From positions 62,001 through 126,000 of the forward strand of contig NZ_JAHKRM010000029.1 in assembly GCF_019396345.1 (NCBI RefSeq): DNA of 64,000 nucleotides, in the 5' to 3' direction. Shown here piece by piece: positions 14,895 to 22,053 of the stretch. The notes under the pieces are model-generated. The model was not told where the DNA came from. It ran no database searches and was given only the letters and a program-made list of their open reading frames with translations. The translations under genes and the position numbers were made by a program. The DNA is from Nonomuraea guangzhouensis. GTDB lineage: Bacteria; Actinomycetota; Actinomycetes; Streptosporangiales; Streptosporangiaceae. Position 1 is the first letter of the stretch; every line of letters begins with the position of its first letter.

Positions 14895-16340
14895 TCAGTG
14901 CCCGGTCTGCTCCGCGAGAGCCTTGCGGGGCAGCAGGTACGCCAGGACGAAGGTCAGCGCCAGCAGCCCGATCTCCACCCAGACGGTCACCTGCATCGCC
15001 GAGCCGAAGCTCCACTGGCTCTTGAGCAGGTCGAAGAAGAGCGTGCCCAGCAGGGCGCTGCCGAGCGCGCCGCCGAGCTGCTGGGTCGCGGTCAGCGTGC
15101 CCGACGCCGAGCCCGACTCGTGCGGCTCGACCCCCGAGAGCACGATGTCGAAGAACGGCGCCATGGTCAGGCCCATCCCGATGCCCACGAAGGCCAGACC
15201 GGGAGCCAGCTGCCAGGGGCTGACGTCGGTCCCGGCCAGGTGGATGGTCACGCCCAGCACCGCCGCGCCCACCGCCATGACCGCGGTGCCGATCTGCAGC
15301 AGGCCGCGGCCGAGCTTCTCCTGCAGGCCCGACATGGCCAGGCCGAAGCCGACCACGCCGCCGATGGCCTGCGGCAGGCCGGTGAGGCCGGCCTTGAGCG
15401 GGCTGTAGCCGAGCCCGACCTGGGTGTAGAGGGTGAAGACGAGGCTGAGGCCGATCATGCCGGTGAAGAAGGCCAGCCCGGCCACCAGCCCGCCGGTGAA
15501 GGCGCGCTTGCGGAACAGGCTCGGCGTGATCAGCGGGTCCTTCCCGGACGCGGCGCGGCGGCTCTCGTACCGGCCGAACACGGCGAACACCACGATCGAC
15601 GCGGCCATCGACACGAACGTCCAGGCGGGCCAGCCCAGGTCGCGGCCCTGGATGAGCGGGAAGATCAGCAGGAACGCTGCCGCCGACACCAGCAGTATGC
15701 CGACCAGGTCGAGCCGGGTGGCGTTGGAGAGCCTGAACTCCGGCAGGAACCGCATCCCGGCCAGCGCGGCGGCCAGCCCGAGAGGCAGGTTGATCAGGAA
15801 GATCATGCGCCAGCCGGTGCCGAACAGGTCGGCGTCCACCAGCCACCCGGCCAGGATCGGGCCGCCCACGGACGAGATCGTCATGACCGGGCCGAACATG
15901 CCGAACGCCTTGCCCATCTCCTTCGGCGGGAACATCTCCTTGATCAGGCCGAGCCCCTGCGGCAGCATCACGGCCCCGAACAGGCCCTGCACCACCCGGC
16001 TGGCGATCAGCATCTCCGGGTTGGCGGCGATCCCGCACAGCAGTGAGGCGGCGGTGAAGCCCAAGGCGCCGATCACGAACATGCGCTTGCGGCCGTAGAG
16101 GTCGCCGAGCCGGCCGCCGGTGATCAGGCCGACGGCCATGGCCAGCGTGTAACCGGCCACCAGCCACTGCACCATGCTCGACGAGCCGCCCAGATCCTTC
16201 TGGATGGTCGGCGCGGCGATGGAGGTGACCAGCGCGTCCAGCAGGTCCATGACCTCGGCGGCCAAGATGACGAACAACGCGACCCAGCGCCAGCGGTAAG
16301 GCTGGACCTCCGAGGCCGCTTGGGGGGCGGTGATGGTCAT
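14895..16340 (-). CDS. DHA2-type (EmrB/QacA) drug exporter
   Basis: A 481-residue MFS protein with about 14 transmembrane segments, the number expected for the DHA2 family. Signatures are GGRLGDLYGRKRMF (motif A, near residue 75), RVVQGLFGAVMLPQGLGL (motif B) and SSVGGPILAGWL (motif C, antiporter). The ATG at 16340 is used because AAGGAG lies six bases upstream; an in-frame ATG at 16373 lies inside the operator array. It is divergent from a TetR repressor across four operator copies, so it is probably induced by its own substrate. Confidence 0.93.
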   Translation of the reverse strand: MTITAPQAASEVQPYRWRWVALFVILAAEVMDLLDALVTSIAAPTIQKDLGGSSSMVQWLVAGYTLAMAVGLITGGRLGDLYGRKRMFVIGALGFTAASLLCGIAANPEMLIASRVVQGLFGAVMLPQGLGLIKEMFPPKEMGKAFGMFGPVMTISSVGGPILAGWLVDADLFGTGWRMIFLINLPLGLAAALAGMRFLPEFRLSNATRLDLVGILLVSAAAFLLIFPLIQGRDLGWPAWTFVSMAASIVVFAVFGRYESRRAASGKDPLITPSLFRKRAFTGGLVAGLAFFTGMIGLSLVFTLYTQVGLGYSPLKAGLTGLPQAIGGVVGFGLAMSGLQEKLGRGLLQIGTAVMAVGAAVLGVTIHLAGTDVSPWQLAPGLAFVGIGMGLTMAPFFDIVLSGVEPHESGSASGTLTATQQLGGALGSALLGTLFFDLLKSQWSFGSAMQVTVWVEIGLLALTFVLAYLLPRKALAEQTGH

Positions 16341-16356
16341 GTGGACTCCTTGGCTA

Positions 16357-16419
16357 GAACATCGTTCTTTCAACGAACATCGTTCGCTACGAACACCGTT
16401 TTAGTGGCGAACGCCGTTC
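16357..16419. promoter_or_regulatory. Four-copy TetR operator array
   Basis: Four 11-bp pseudo-palindromes of the form GAACRYCGTTY occur at 16357-16367, 16375-16385, 16391-16401 and 16409-16419, spaced 16 to 18 bases apart. A further GTGTTCG half-site precedes the regulator ATG. The array fills the intergenic gap between the exporter and the TetR gene. Binding by that regulator is inferred from position. Confidence 0.8.
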
Positions 16420-16440
16420 GTGTCAAGTACAGTGTTCGTC

Positions 16441-17163
16441 ATGGGAAGCAACGAAGACGTCCCGACCCCGCCGTGGCGCAAGGCGCGTAAGCCGGTCCCG
16501 CTCAAGCCGCAGCTGAGTCAGGATCTGATCGTCGAGACGGGGCTGCGGATCATGGACGCCGAGGGCCTCGACGGGCTGAGCATGCGCCGCGTCGCGCAGG
16601 AGCTCGACACCGGGCCCGCCTCGCTCTACGCGCACGTCGCCAACAAGGAGGAGCTCCTGGAGCTCATCTACGACCGGGTGCTCGGCGAGATCCGGCTGGC
16701 CGAGCCCGACCCGGCCCGCTGGAAGGAACAACTGCGCGACTACGCGATGGAGTGGTACCGGGTGCTGGGCAGCCACGCCGACGTGGCCAGAGCGGGGCTG
16801 GCCAACATCCCCACCGGCCCGAACGCGCTGCGGATCAGCGAACACGTCTTCGGCATGCTCATCGACGCGGGCATGCCACCCCGTGACGCCGCGCTCGCCG
16901 TCGACCGGCTCGCCCTCTACATCTCCGGGGACGCCTTCGAGGGCTCGCTGCACTTCGCCAAGATCCGGGCCGCTGGCCTCAGCATGGAGGAATACTTCAC
17001 CACGTTCGTCGGGACCATCGAGAGCTACTACCGCTCACTGCCTCCCGAGCGGTTCCCGCACATCACCAAGCACCTCGACGACCTGATGGCCGGGGATGGC
17101 CGCGCGCGCTTCGAGTACGGCCTCGATCTGCTCCTCGACGGACTCGAGGCCCGGATGCCTTAG
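16441..17163 (+). CDS. TetR/AcrR-family repressor
   Basis: A 240-residue regulator. The N-terminal helix-turn-helix covers about residues 27-75 (GLSMRRVAQELDTGPASLYAHVANKEELL); the rest is a helical ligand and dimer domain of the TetR_C type. It is divergent from the DHA2-type exporter and faces the operator array, the classic arrangement for a drug-responsive repressor controlling itself and the pump. ATG 16441 gives a natural N-terminus but has no SD, so a leaderless transcript or the GTG at 16420 is possible. Confidence 0.9.
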   Translation: MGSNEDVPTPPWRKARKPVPLKPQLSQDLIVETGLRIMDAEGLDGLSMRRVAQELDTGPASLYAHVANKEELLELIYDRVLGEIRLAEPDPARWKEQLRDYAMEWYRVLGSHADVARAGLANIPTGPNALRISEHVFGMLIDAGMPPRDAALAVDRLALYISGDAFEGSLHFAKIRAAGLSMEEYFTTFVGTIESYYRSLPPERFPHITKHLDDLMAGDGRARFEYGLDLLLDGLEARMP

Positions 17164-17226
17164 GCCCAATGACCTAGGGCCGCCGCCCGATGTGCTGACC
17201 AGGGTGTTCGCCATAGCGTGCCGGGC

Positions 17227-18600
17227 ATGACCACAACTGTTGAAGCACCTCCCGTCAGCGTGGTGTCGGCGAAATATCGGGCGCTCAGCGTGGGGCTGGT
17301 GGCGCTCGTCATGCTGGTGGCGTTCGAGGCGATGGCGGTGGCGACGGCGATGCCCGTCGTGGCGCGCGACCTCGGCGGCATGCACCTGTACAACCTGGCC
17401 TTCAGCGCCACCCTCGCCGCCAGTGTGATCGCCACCGTGCTCGGCGGCAGATGGAGTGACGTGAAGGGCCCGCTGGTGCCGGTCGGGTCCGGGGTGGCGG
17501 CCTTCGTGGCGGGGCTGCTGGTGGCCGGGTTCGCGCCGAACATGGAGGTGTTCGTCGCCGGGCGGTTCATCCAGGGGCTCGGCGCGGGCCTGATCCAGGT
17601 GGCCCTGTACGTGCTCGTGGCCAGGGTCTATCCGGGTGAGATGCATCCCAAGGTGTTCGCGCTGTTCTCGGCCGCCTGGGTGGTGCCCTCCATGATCGGC
17701 CCGGCCATCGCGGGGTTCGTGGTGGAGAACGCCGACTGGCGGTGGATCTTCCTCGGCGTCTCCCTGATCGTCGTGCCCAGCGCGCTGCTGCTCTGGCGCG
17801 GCACCGCGGGCGCCGGCCTGACCGGCGGCAACGCCGAGCCCGCCCCCGGCCTCGGGCGCAAGCTGATCTGGGCCACGCTGACCGCCGTGGCCGCCGCGCT
17901 GATCCAGTACGGCAGCGCGCTCCAGCTCCGCGGCCTGCCCCTGCTCGCGGCCGGGATCGTCCTGCTGGCCGTGTCCCTGCCCAGGCTGCTGCCCCGCGGC
18001 TCGCTCAGGGCCGCCCGCGGGCTGCCGACCGCCCCCGTGCTCCGCGGCCTGGCCTACGGCTCGCTGATGGCGGCCCAGGTCCTCATCCCGCTCATGCTGA
18101 TCAACGAGCGTGACCTGACGCCCACCGGCGCGGGCATCGTCCTGACCGTCGGCGCGCTCGGCTGGTCCACCGGGTCCTGGATCAAGGGCCGCGGCGGCAT
18201 CAGCCACCTGGCCGCCCTGCGCGGCGGCGCCCTCATGATCGCCACCGGCATCGCGCTGATCTCGCTCGTGCTGATCGACTCCGTGCCGATCGCTCTGGCG
18301 TACGTGGCCATGGCCATCTCCGGGCTCGGCATCGGCGCGCTGCACCCCACGGTGTCCGTAATGGTGCTGGAGATGTCCGCGTCGGGGGAGGAGGGCCAGA
18401 ACACCGCGGCGCTCGGCGTCGGCGAGTCCGTGTTCACCGTCGTCGCCGTCGCGGTCACCGGAGCCCTGTTCACGGCCACCGGCGAGACCTATCTGGTGGG
18501 CTTGGCCTTCACCTTCACCCTCGCGATCCTGGCCGCGGCCGTGGCTCCGCGTTTTGCCCAGCACACGAAGGCAGGCACACTGGAAGGAGTCATTGCGTAG
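17227..18600 (+). CDS. MFS transporter
   Basis: A membrane protein of about 457 residues with many hydrophobic segments. The first helix ends in VATAMPVVARDLGG and a GGRWSDVKGP loop follows the second helix; RFIQGLGAGLIQVALYVLVARVYP is the motif B region. These are typical of proton-driven drug or metabolite exporters. GTG 17218 is an alternative start; neither has a clear SD. It runs in the same direction as the TetR gene 63 bases upstream and may be co-transcribed, and is 12 bases from the enolase-like gene. Confidence 0.88.
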   Translation: MTTTVEAPPVSVVSAKYRALSVGLVALVMLVAFEAMAVATAMPVVARDLGGMHLYNLAFSATLAASVIATVLGGRWSDVKGPLVPVGSGVAAFVAGLLVAGFAPNMEVFVAGRFIQGLGAGLIQVALYVLVARVYPGEMHPKVFALFSAAWVVPSMIGPAIAGFVVENADWRWIFLGVSLIVVPSALLLWRGTAGAGLTGGNAEPAPGLGRKLIWATLTAVAAALIQYGSALQLRGLPLLAAGIVLLAVSLPRLLPRGSLRAARGLPTAPVLRGLAYGSLMAAQVLIPLMLINERDLTPTGAGIVLTVGALGWSTGSWIKGRGGISHLAALRGGALMIATGIALISLVLIDSVPIALAYVAMAISGLGIGALHPTVSVMVLEMSASGEEGQNTAALGVGESVFTVVAVAVTGALFTATGETYLVGLAFTFTLAILAAAVAPRFAQHTKAGTLEGVIA

Positions 18601-18612
18601 AAGTGGGGTTAC

Positions 18613-19617
18613 ATGCCGCGAGTGCGGGAGCTAGAGGTCTTCCGGCTGGTCCTGCCGTACGGCAGGCGGACGGAGAGCCTGCTCGTCAAGCTCACCGACT
18701 ACGCCGGCATGACCGGCTGGGGTGAGGCGCTGGCCCCCCAGCCCAAGACCTGGGCCCAGCTGGAGGAGTCGCTGGGCGCCCAGCTCATCGGCGTCGACTG
18801 GGAGCACCCCGACGCCGTCCCGATCAGCGACCCGGCCGTCGACATGGCCTGCTGGGACCTGTGGACCAGGATGCGCGGCGTCCCGCTCGCCGAGGCGATC
18901 GGCGGCACCCGCACCTCCCTGGTGGCGACCGTCCGGCTCGAACCCGATCCCTCCCTGGAAAGCCTGGTCTCACGGGTCAATCAGCAGGTCTGCGCGGGCT
19001 ACGGCCATGTGACGCTCGACGTCCGTCCCGGCTGGGACGTCGAGCCGGTGCGGGCCGTACGACTCGCCTATCCGGCCCTGACGCTGGCTGTCGACGGCGG
19101 GTGCGCCTATTCCGAGGGCGGCCAGCTCGCGGCGCTCGACTCCTACGGCGTCGAGGTCATCGAACGGCCCTTCCCCATCGGCGACGTCTACGCGCACGCC
19201 GCGCTGCAGGACCAGGTGACGGCGTCGGTGGCGGTCGAGGTGCGCTCGCCGGCGGAGCTCGACGACTACCTGACGCTGCGGGCCGGGCGGGTGCTGCTGC
19301 TGCGGCCCACCGCTTTCCGCTCGCTCAGCGAGGTCCGCCGTACGCACGACCGGGCCGCCGCGGCCGGCTGGGACATCCAGTGCGCGGGCGGCCAGGGCGC
19401 CGGGCTGGCGCGGGCGGCCACGGTGGCGGTGGCCAGCCTGCCGGGATGCACACTGCCGTGCGACGTGACGCAGCCGCCGCGCAACAACCAGATCGTGACT
19501 CCGATCGTGGGGGCGAACGGCGGGGTGGTGGCGGTCCCGCTGACCCAGGCGGGCCTGGGACACGTCATCGACGAGGCCCGGGTACACCGGATGGCCAAGG
19601 ACTCCTTTCGCGCGTGA
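18613..19617 (+). CDS. Enolase-superfamily protein without catalytic lysines (OSBS-like)
   Basis: A 334-residue protein matching the o-succinylbenzoate synthase / N-acylamino-acid racemase branch in overall order, including the GWGEALAP N-terminal loop and PGWDVEPVRAVR. Key residues are changed. The KxK motif reads T134-L-D136-V-R138; the D-x-N metal pair is D161-G-G163; E184 is kept; the next Asp-Glu pair reads E-V; the second catalytic Lys is R231 (LLRPT). With both catalytic bases gone it is unlikely to be a normal OSBS or racemase. It lies 12 bases after an MFS gene. It is probably a pseudoenzyme or a changed chemistry; no menaquinone genes adjoin. Confidence 0.75.
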   Translation: MPRVRELEVFRLVLPYGRRTESLLVKLTDYAGMTGWGEALAPQPKTWAQLEESLGAQLIGVDWEHPDAVPISDPAVDMACWDLWTRMRGVPLAEAIGGTRTSLVATVRLEPDPSLESLVSRVNQQVCAGYGHVTLDVRPGWDVEPVRAVRLAYPALTLAVDGGCAYSEGGQLAALDSYGVEVIERPFPIGDVYAHAALQDQVTASVAVEVRSPAELDDYLTLRAGRVLLLRPTAFRSLSEVRRTHDRAAAAGWDIQCAGGQGAGLARAATVAVASLPGCTLPCDVTQPPRNNQIVTPIVGANGGVVAVPLTQAGLGHVIDEARVHRMAKDSFRA

Positions 19618-19641
19618 CGGCTACGTGATCTAGCCCCTCTA

Positions 19642-19669
19642 CCTTTATCCCGAAATTTCGCGATAAAGG
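19642..19669. promoter_or_regulatory. 28-bp near-perfect palindrome upstream of the pseudo-M48 gene
   Basis: Outer arms CCTTTATC / GATAAAGG and a central CGAAATTTCG decamer form a palindrome with a single mismatched pair. It ends eight bases before the GTG at 19678, so it likely works as an operator or as a stem in the leader. The same central decamer occurs upstream of the MctP-like gene near 24590. Confidence 0.65.
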
Positions 19670-19677
19670 GGCTTGTA

Positions 19678-21753
19678 GTGGGGGATGTACCGGCGTTAAC
19701 CAGGTGGCGGACGCTTGTCGTCATCCTGCGCGTGAACCCCGGTGGCCTGGGACCGGAGTGGCTGCAACTGCTCATCCGTCTGGCCGCGGTCGGTGCTGTG
19801 GGGGGCGCGCTGCTGTATGTGCTCTGGCCCCTCCAATTCCCGATGTCGCTGTTGGCAGTGCCGACCCTCGCCACATGCCTGATTGCCGGAGCCATGGCCT
19901 GGTGGCCTCGGGGCAGGTGGAGATACCCGCGCTTGCCTCTGGACGATCAGCCGCGGCTCCGTCGCATCCTCGACTCGGCGTTCGAGGAGGCTGGCTGGCG
20001 GCCCACCTCGGTCAAGGTCAGGCTGAGTGCCTGGCCTCGCATGGTGGCATGGCGCGTCCGCCGCGACGGATGCCTCTTCTACCTGGGCCTGCCGCTGCTC
20101 ATGGGGCTGGACGAGGACGATCTGCGTGCTCTGGTCATCAGGGAGATCAACCTCGCACGGTCGGTGTCCTGGCGTATGCGCTGGATCCTCCTCCTCAATC
20201 TCCTGGACCGGGGTCGGGAGGAGGAAGGCAAGTCGTTGTCACAACGGGAGTGGCTGCGCGTACATGCTCACCGGATCCGCAGCGATCTCTGGTCGGCGAC
20301 CGCCGAACTGGTGGGATATGACGTGCTGGCCCGCGCCACGCGGCGCGAGTGCATGGTGAACCGCGCCTTCTTCTGGCACCTTGAGAGGTACGCATTCCCC
20401 GCGATGTCGCCTGAATGGGGTTACCTCTCAGACATCTACCAGGGCTTCCTCTGGAAGATCAGGGACGATGGCCTGCTCGCGCGGATGCAGCCGAACGTCG
20501 ACGCCTCCATGGCGGAGGGGATGGACCGCTACGAGGCGAGGTTGTTCCAGGAGCTCGGCTGGAAGGCCGGCGAGCCCGTCGAGGTGGTGACCGACCCGGT
20601 CGTCTCCGGGGTCACGGAGAACCTGGAACGCCGGCTCGGGCAGGTCGTCCTGTGGGAGCGCACCAAGGCCGCCAACCCTCGCATCCCGCCCCTCTCCCTG
20701 CATGACGTGCCCTGGGAGTCATGGGGCTCGATCCATGCGCACGGCCGGGACCAGATCATCGCCGCCGCGCGCACGCTGCTCGGGCGGGAGGCCACCACAC
20801 GCGACGTCGTCCAGCTGGCCGTCGACGGCCGGGCGGGCGAGCTCTCCTGGGGGCACGCTGATCCGTGCCCTCACCCCAGCCCGGCCGCCTGCGTGCTGAT
20901 CCCGTTCTTCGACGGCGCGCTGCGGCGGATGGGCTATGTGGCCGATGCCCTCCAGCACCGCAGCCTCGTCGGGCCTCTGGGCGATACGGTCGATGTGGTG
21001 GCACTGGCTGACAGAGCAGGGCAGGGATTGCCGTACGGACTCGAACTTGGAGTGACTATGACGGATCGGGACCCGGACGCGGATTCCCGGCGGCTGGCGG
21101 CGGAGTCGCTGGCGGCCGGCGACCCGACGGGCTGGTTCGAGCGCCTGTACGCGGAGTCGGAGACGGGCGAGGCGATCGTCCCGTGGGACTCGCAGAGGCC
21201 CCACCCGCTGCTCGCCGAGTGGCGCTTGGGTTCGGAGGCCGGGGTGGGCCGCCGGGCGCTGGTGGTCGGGTGCGGGTTGGGCGACGACGCCGAGTACCTG
21301 TCGCGGTTCGGCTACGACACGGTCGCCTTCGACGTCAGCGAGTCGGCCGTACGCCTGGCCATGGAGCGTTTCCCGGCCTCCACGGTGGACTACCGTGCCG
21401 CCGACCTGCTCGCCCCGCCCAAGGAGTGGCGCCACGCGTTCGACCTGGTGGTGGAGATCATGACCGTCCAAGCCCTTCCGGAACACCTCCACGCACCGGC
21501 CATCGCCTCGGTCGCCGGCTTCGTCCGGCCGGGTGGCACGCTCCTGGTGATCGCCTCGGCCCGCGAGGAGGGCGGCCCGGTGTTCGCCCCGCCGTGGCCC
21601 CTGACCCCGTCCGAGATCGCGTCCTTCGCATCGGACGGCCTGATCGCGGACCAGATCGAGGACCTCCGCGACCCGGAACGCCACCGCTGCCGCGCCACCT
21701 TCCGCCGCCCGCCGCCTCCTGACCCCGCACCTGTCGCTGGTGGTCGGACATAG
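19678..21753 (+). CDS. Degenerate M48-like membrane protein fused to a class I methyltransferase
   Basis: A single frame of 691 residues. The N-terminal part has one or two membrane segments (about 28-75) and a region laid out like M48 proteases, but the HExxH zinc site reads R155-E-I-N-L159, so proteolysis is unlikely. Residues about 461-685 are a SAM-dependent methyltransferase (VVGCGLGDDAEYLSRFG near 524, then VAFDVSESAVRLA). An internal ATG at 21058 (residue 461) has GGAG five bases upstream and is exactly where stand-alone relatives begin, so the methyltransferase may also be made separately. GTG 19678 is the only sensible upstream start. The substrate is unknown. Confidence 0.7.
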   Translation: MGDVPALTRWRTLVVILRVNPGGLGPEWLQLLIRLAAVGAVGGALLYVLWPLQFPMSLLAVPTLATCLIAGAMAWWPRGRWRYPRLPLDDQPRLRRILDSAFEEAGWRPTSVKVRLSAWPRMVAWRVRRDGCLFYLGLPLLMGLDEDDLRALVIREINLARSVSWRMRWILLLNLLDRGREEEGKSLSQREWLRVHAHRIRSDLWSATAELVGYDVLARATRRECMVNRAFFWHLERYAFPAMSPEWGYLSDIYQGFLWKIRDDGLLARMQPNVDASMAEGMDRYEARLFQELGWKAGEPVEVVTDPVVSGVTENLERRLGQVVLWERTKAANPRIPPLSLHDVPWESWGSIHAHGRDQIIAAARTLLGREATTRDVVQLAVDGRAGELSWGHADPCPHPSPAACVLIPFFDGALRRMGYVADALQHRSLVGPLGDTVDVVALADRAGQGLPYGLELGVTMTDRDPDADSRRLAAESLAAGDPTGWFERLYAESETGEAIVPWDSQRPHPLLAEWRLGSEAGVGRRALVVGCGLGDDAEYLSRFGYDTVAFDVSESAVRLAMERFPASTVDYRAADLLAPPKEWRHAFDLVVEIMTVQALPEHLHAPAIASVAGFVRPGGTLLVIASAREEGGPVFAPPWPLTPSEIASFASDGLIADQIEDLRDPERHRCRATFRRPPPPDPAPVAGGRT
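21058..21753 (+). CDS. Possible separately translated methyltransferase (internal start)
   Basis: Same frame as the preceding fusion. ATG 21058 follows GGAG-N5, better than the ribosome site of the long frame. It yields 231 residues with glycine-rich motif I (VVGCGLGDD), an acidic motif II (FDVSES) and a post-motif region VVEIMTVQALP. Shown separately because two products from one frame are plausible; sequence alone cannot decide. Confidence 0.5.
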   Translation: MTDRDPDADSRRLAAESLAAGDPTGWFERLYAESETGEAIVPWDSQRPHPLLAEWRLGSEAGVGRRALVVGCGLGDDAEYLSRFGYDTVAFDVSESAVRLAMERFPASTVDYRAADLLAPPKEWRHAFDLVVEIMTVQALPEHLHAPAIASVAGFVRPGGTLLVIASAREEGGPVFAPPWPLTPSEIASFASDGLIADQIEDLRDPERHRCRATFRRPPPPDPAPVAGGRT

Positions 21754-21824
21754 AACCGACCGCCCGTTGGACGATCTCCATGTGCGGTCGCGTTCGGCGC
21801 TGAAGTGGGGGTTGGTCAGCGAGC

Positions 21825-21858
21825 CTGGGGTGATCATGCCGGAACATGATCGCCCCAG
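21825..21858. terminator. Hairpin terminator between convergent genes
   Basis: A long stem (CTGGGG-T-GATCATG against CATGATC-G-CCCCAG, one mismatch) with loop CCGGAA. It lies between the methyltransferase stop (21753) and the ybdD-like stop (21865) and can serve both directions. Confidence 0.8.
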
Positions 21859-21864
21859 TTCTCC

Positions 21865-22053
21865 TCAGCAACAGCGGGCGCCGGGGTTCTCGTCGAGGCG
21901 GGAGGTGCGCTGCCGCTCGTACTCGCGTCTCGATAGGGCGGGCGAGCCCGGGTGGGTACGGTGGTGACGTTCGGCGTAGCGGTCGTAACGGCTCTCGCCG
22001 GTGAGTTCCCGCAGGTACCACCGGGCGAGACGAAGCAGGCGGGTCAGTGTCAC
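21865..22053 (-). CDS. YbdD/YjiX family small protein
   Basis: A 62-residue basic protein with the family pattern RWYLRELTGESRYDRYAERH..HP..P.LSRREYERQR. YbdD-type proteins are always paired with CstA/BtsT pyruvate transporters and are required for their activity in E. coli. The GTG start at 22053 overlaps the CstA stop (GTGA), giving translational coupling. The C-terminus ends in a Cys-Cys pair. Membrane-associated accessory function is inferred from the family. Confidence 0.88.
   Translation of the reverse strand: MTLTRLLRLARWYLRELTGESRYDRYAERHHRTHPGSPALSRREYERQRTSRLDENPGARCC

Noticed and set aside
17035..18564. 509-codon minus-strand frame full of Gly, His and Arg
   Set aside because: Antisense of the MFS gene; caused by high third-position GC.
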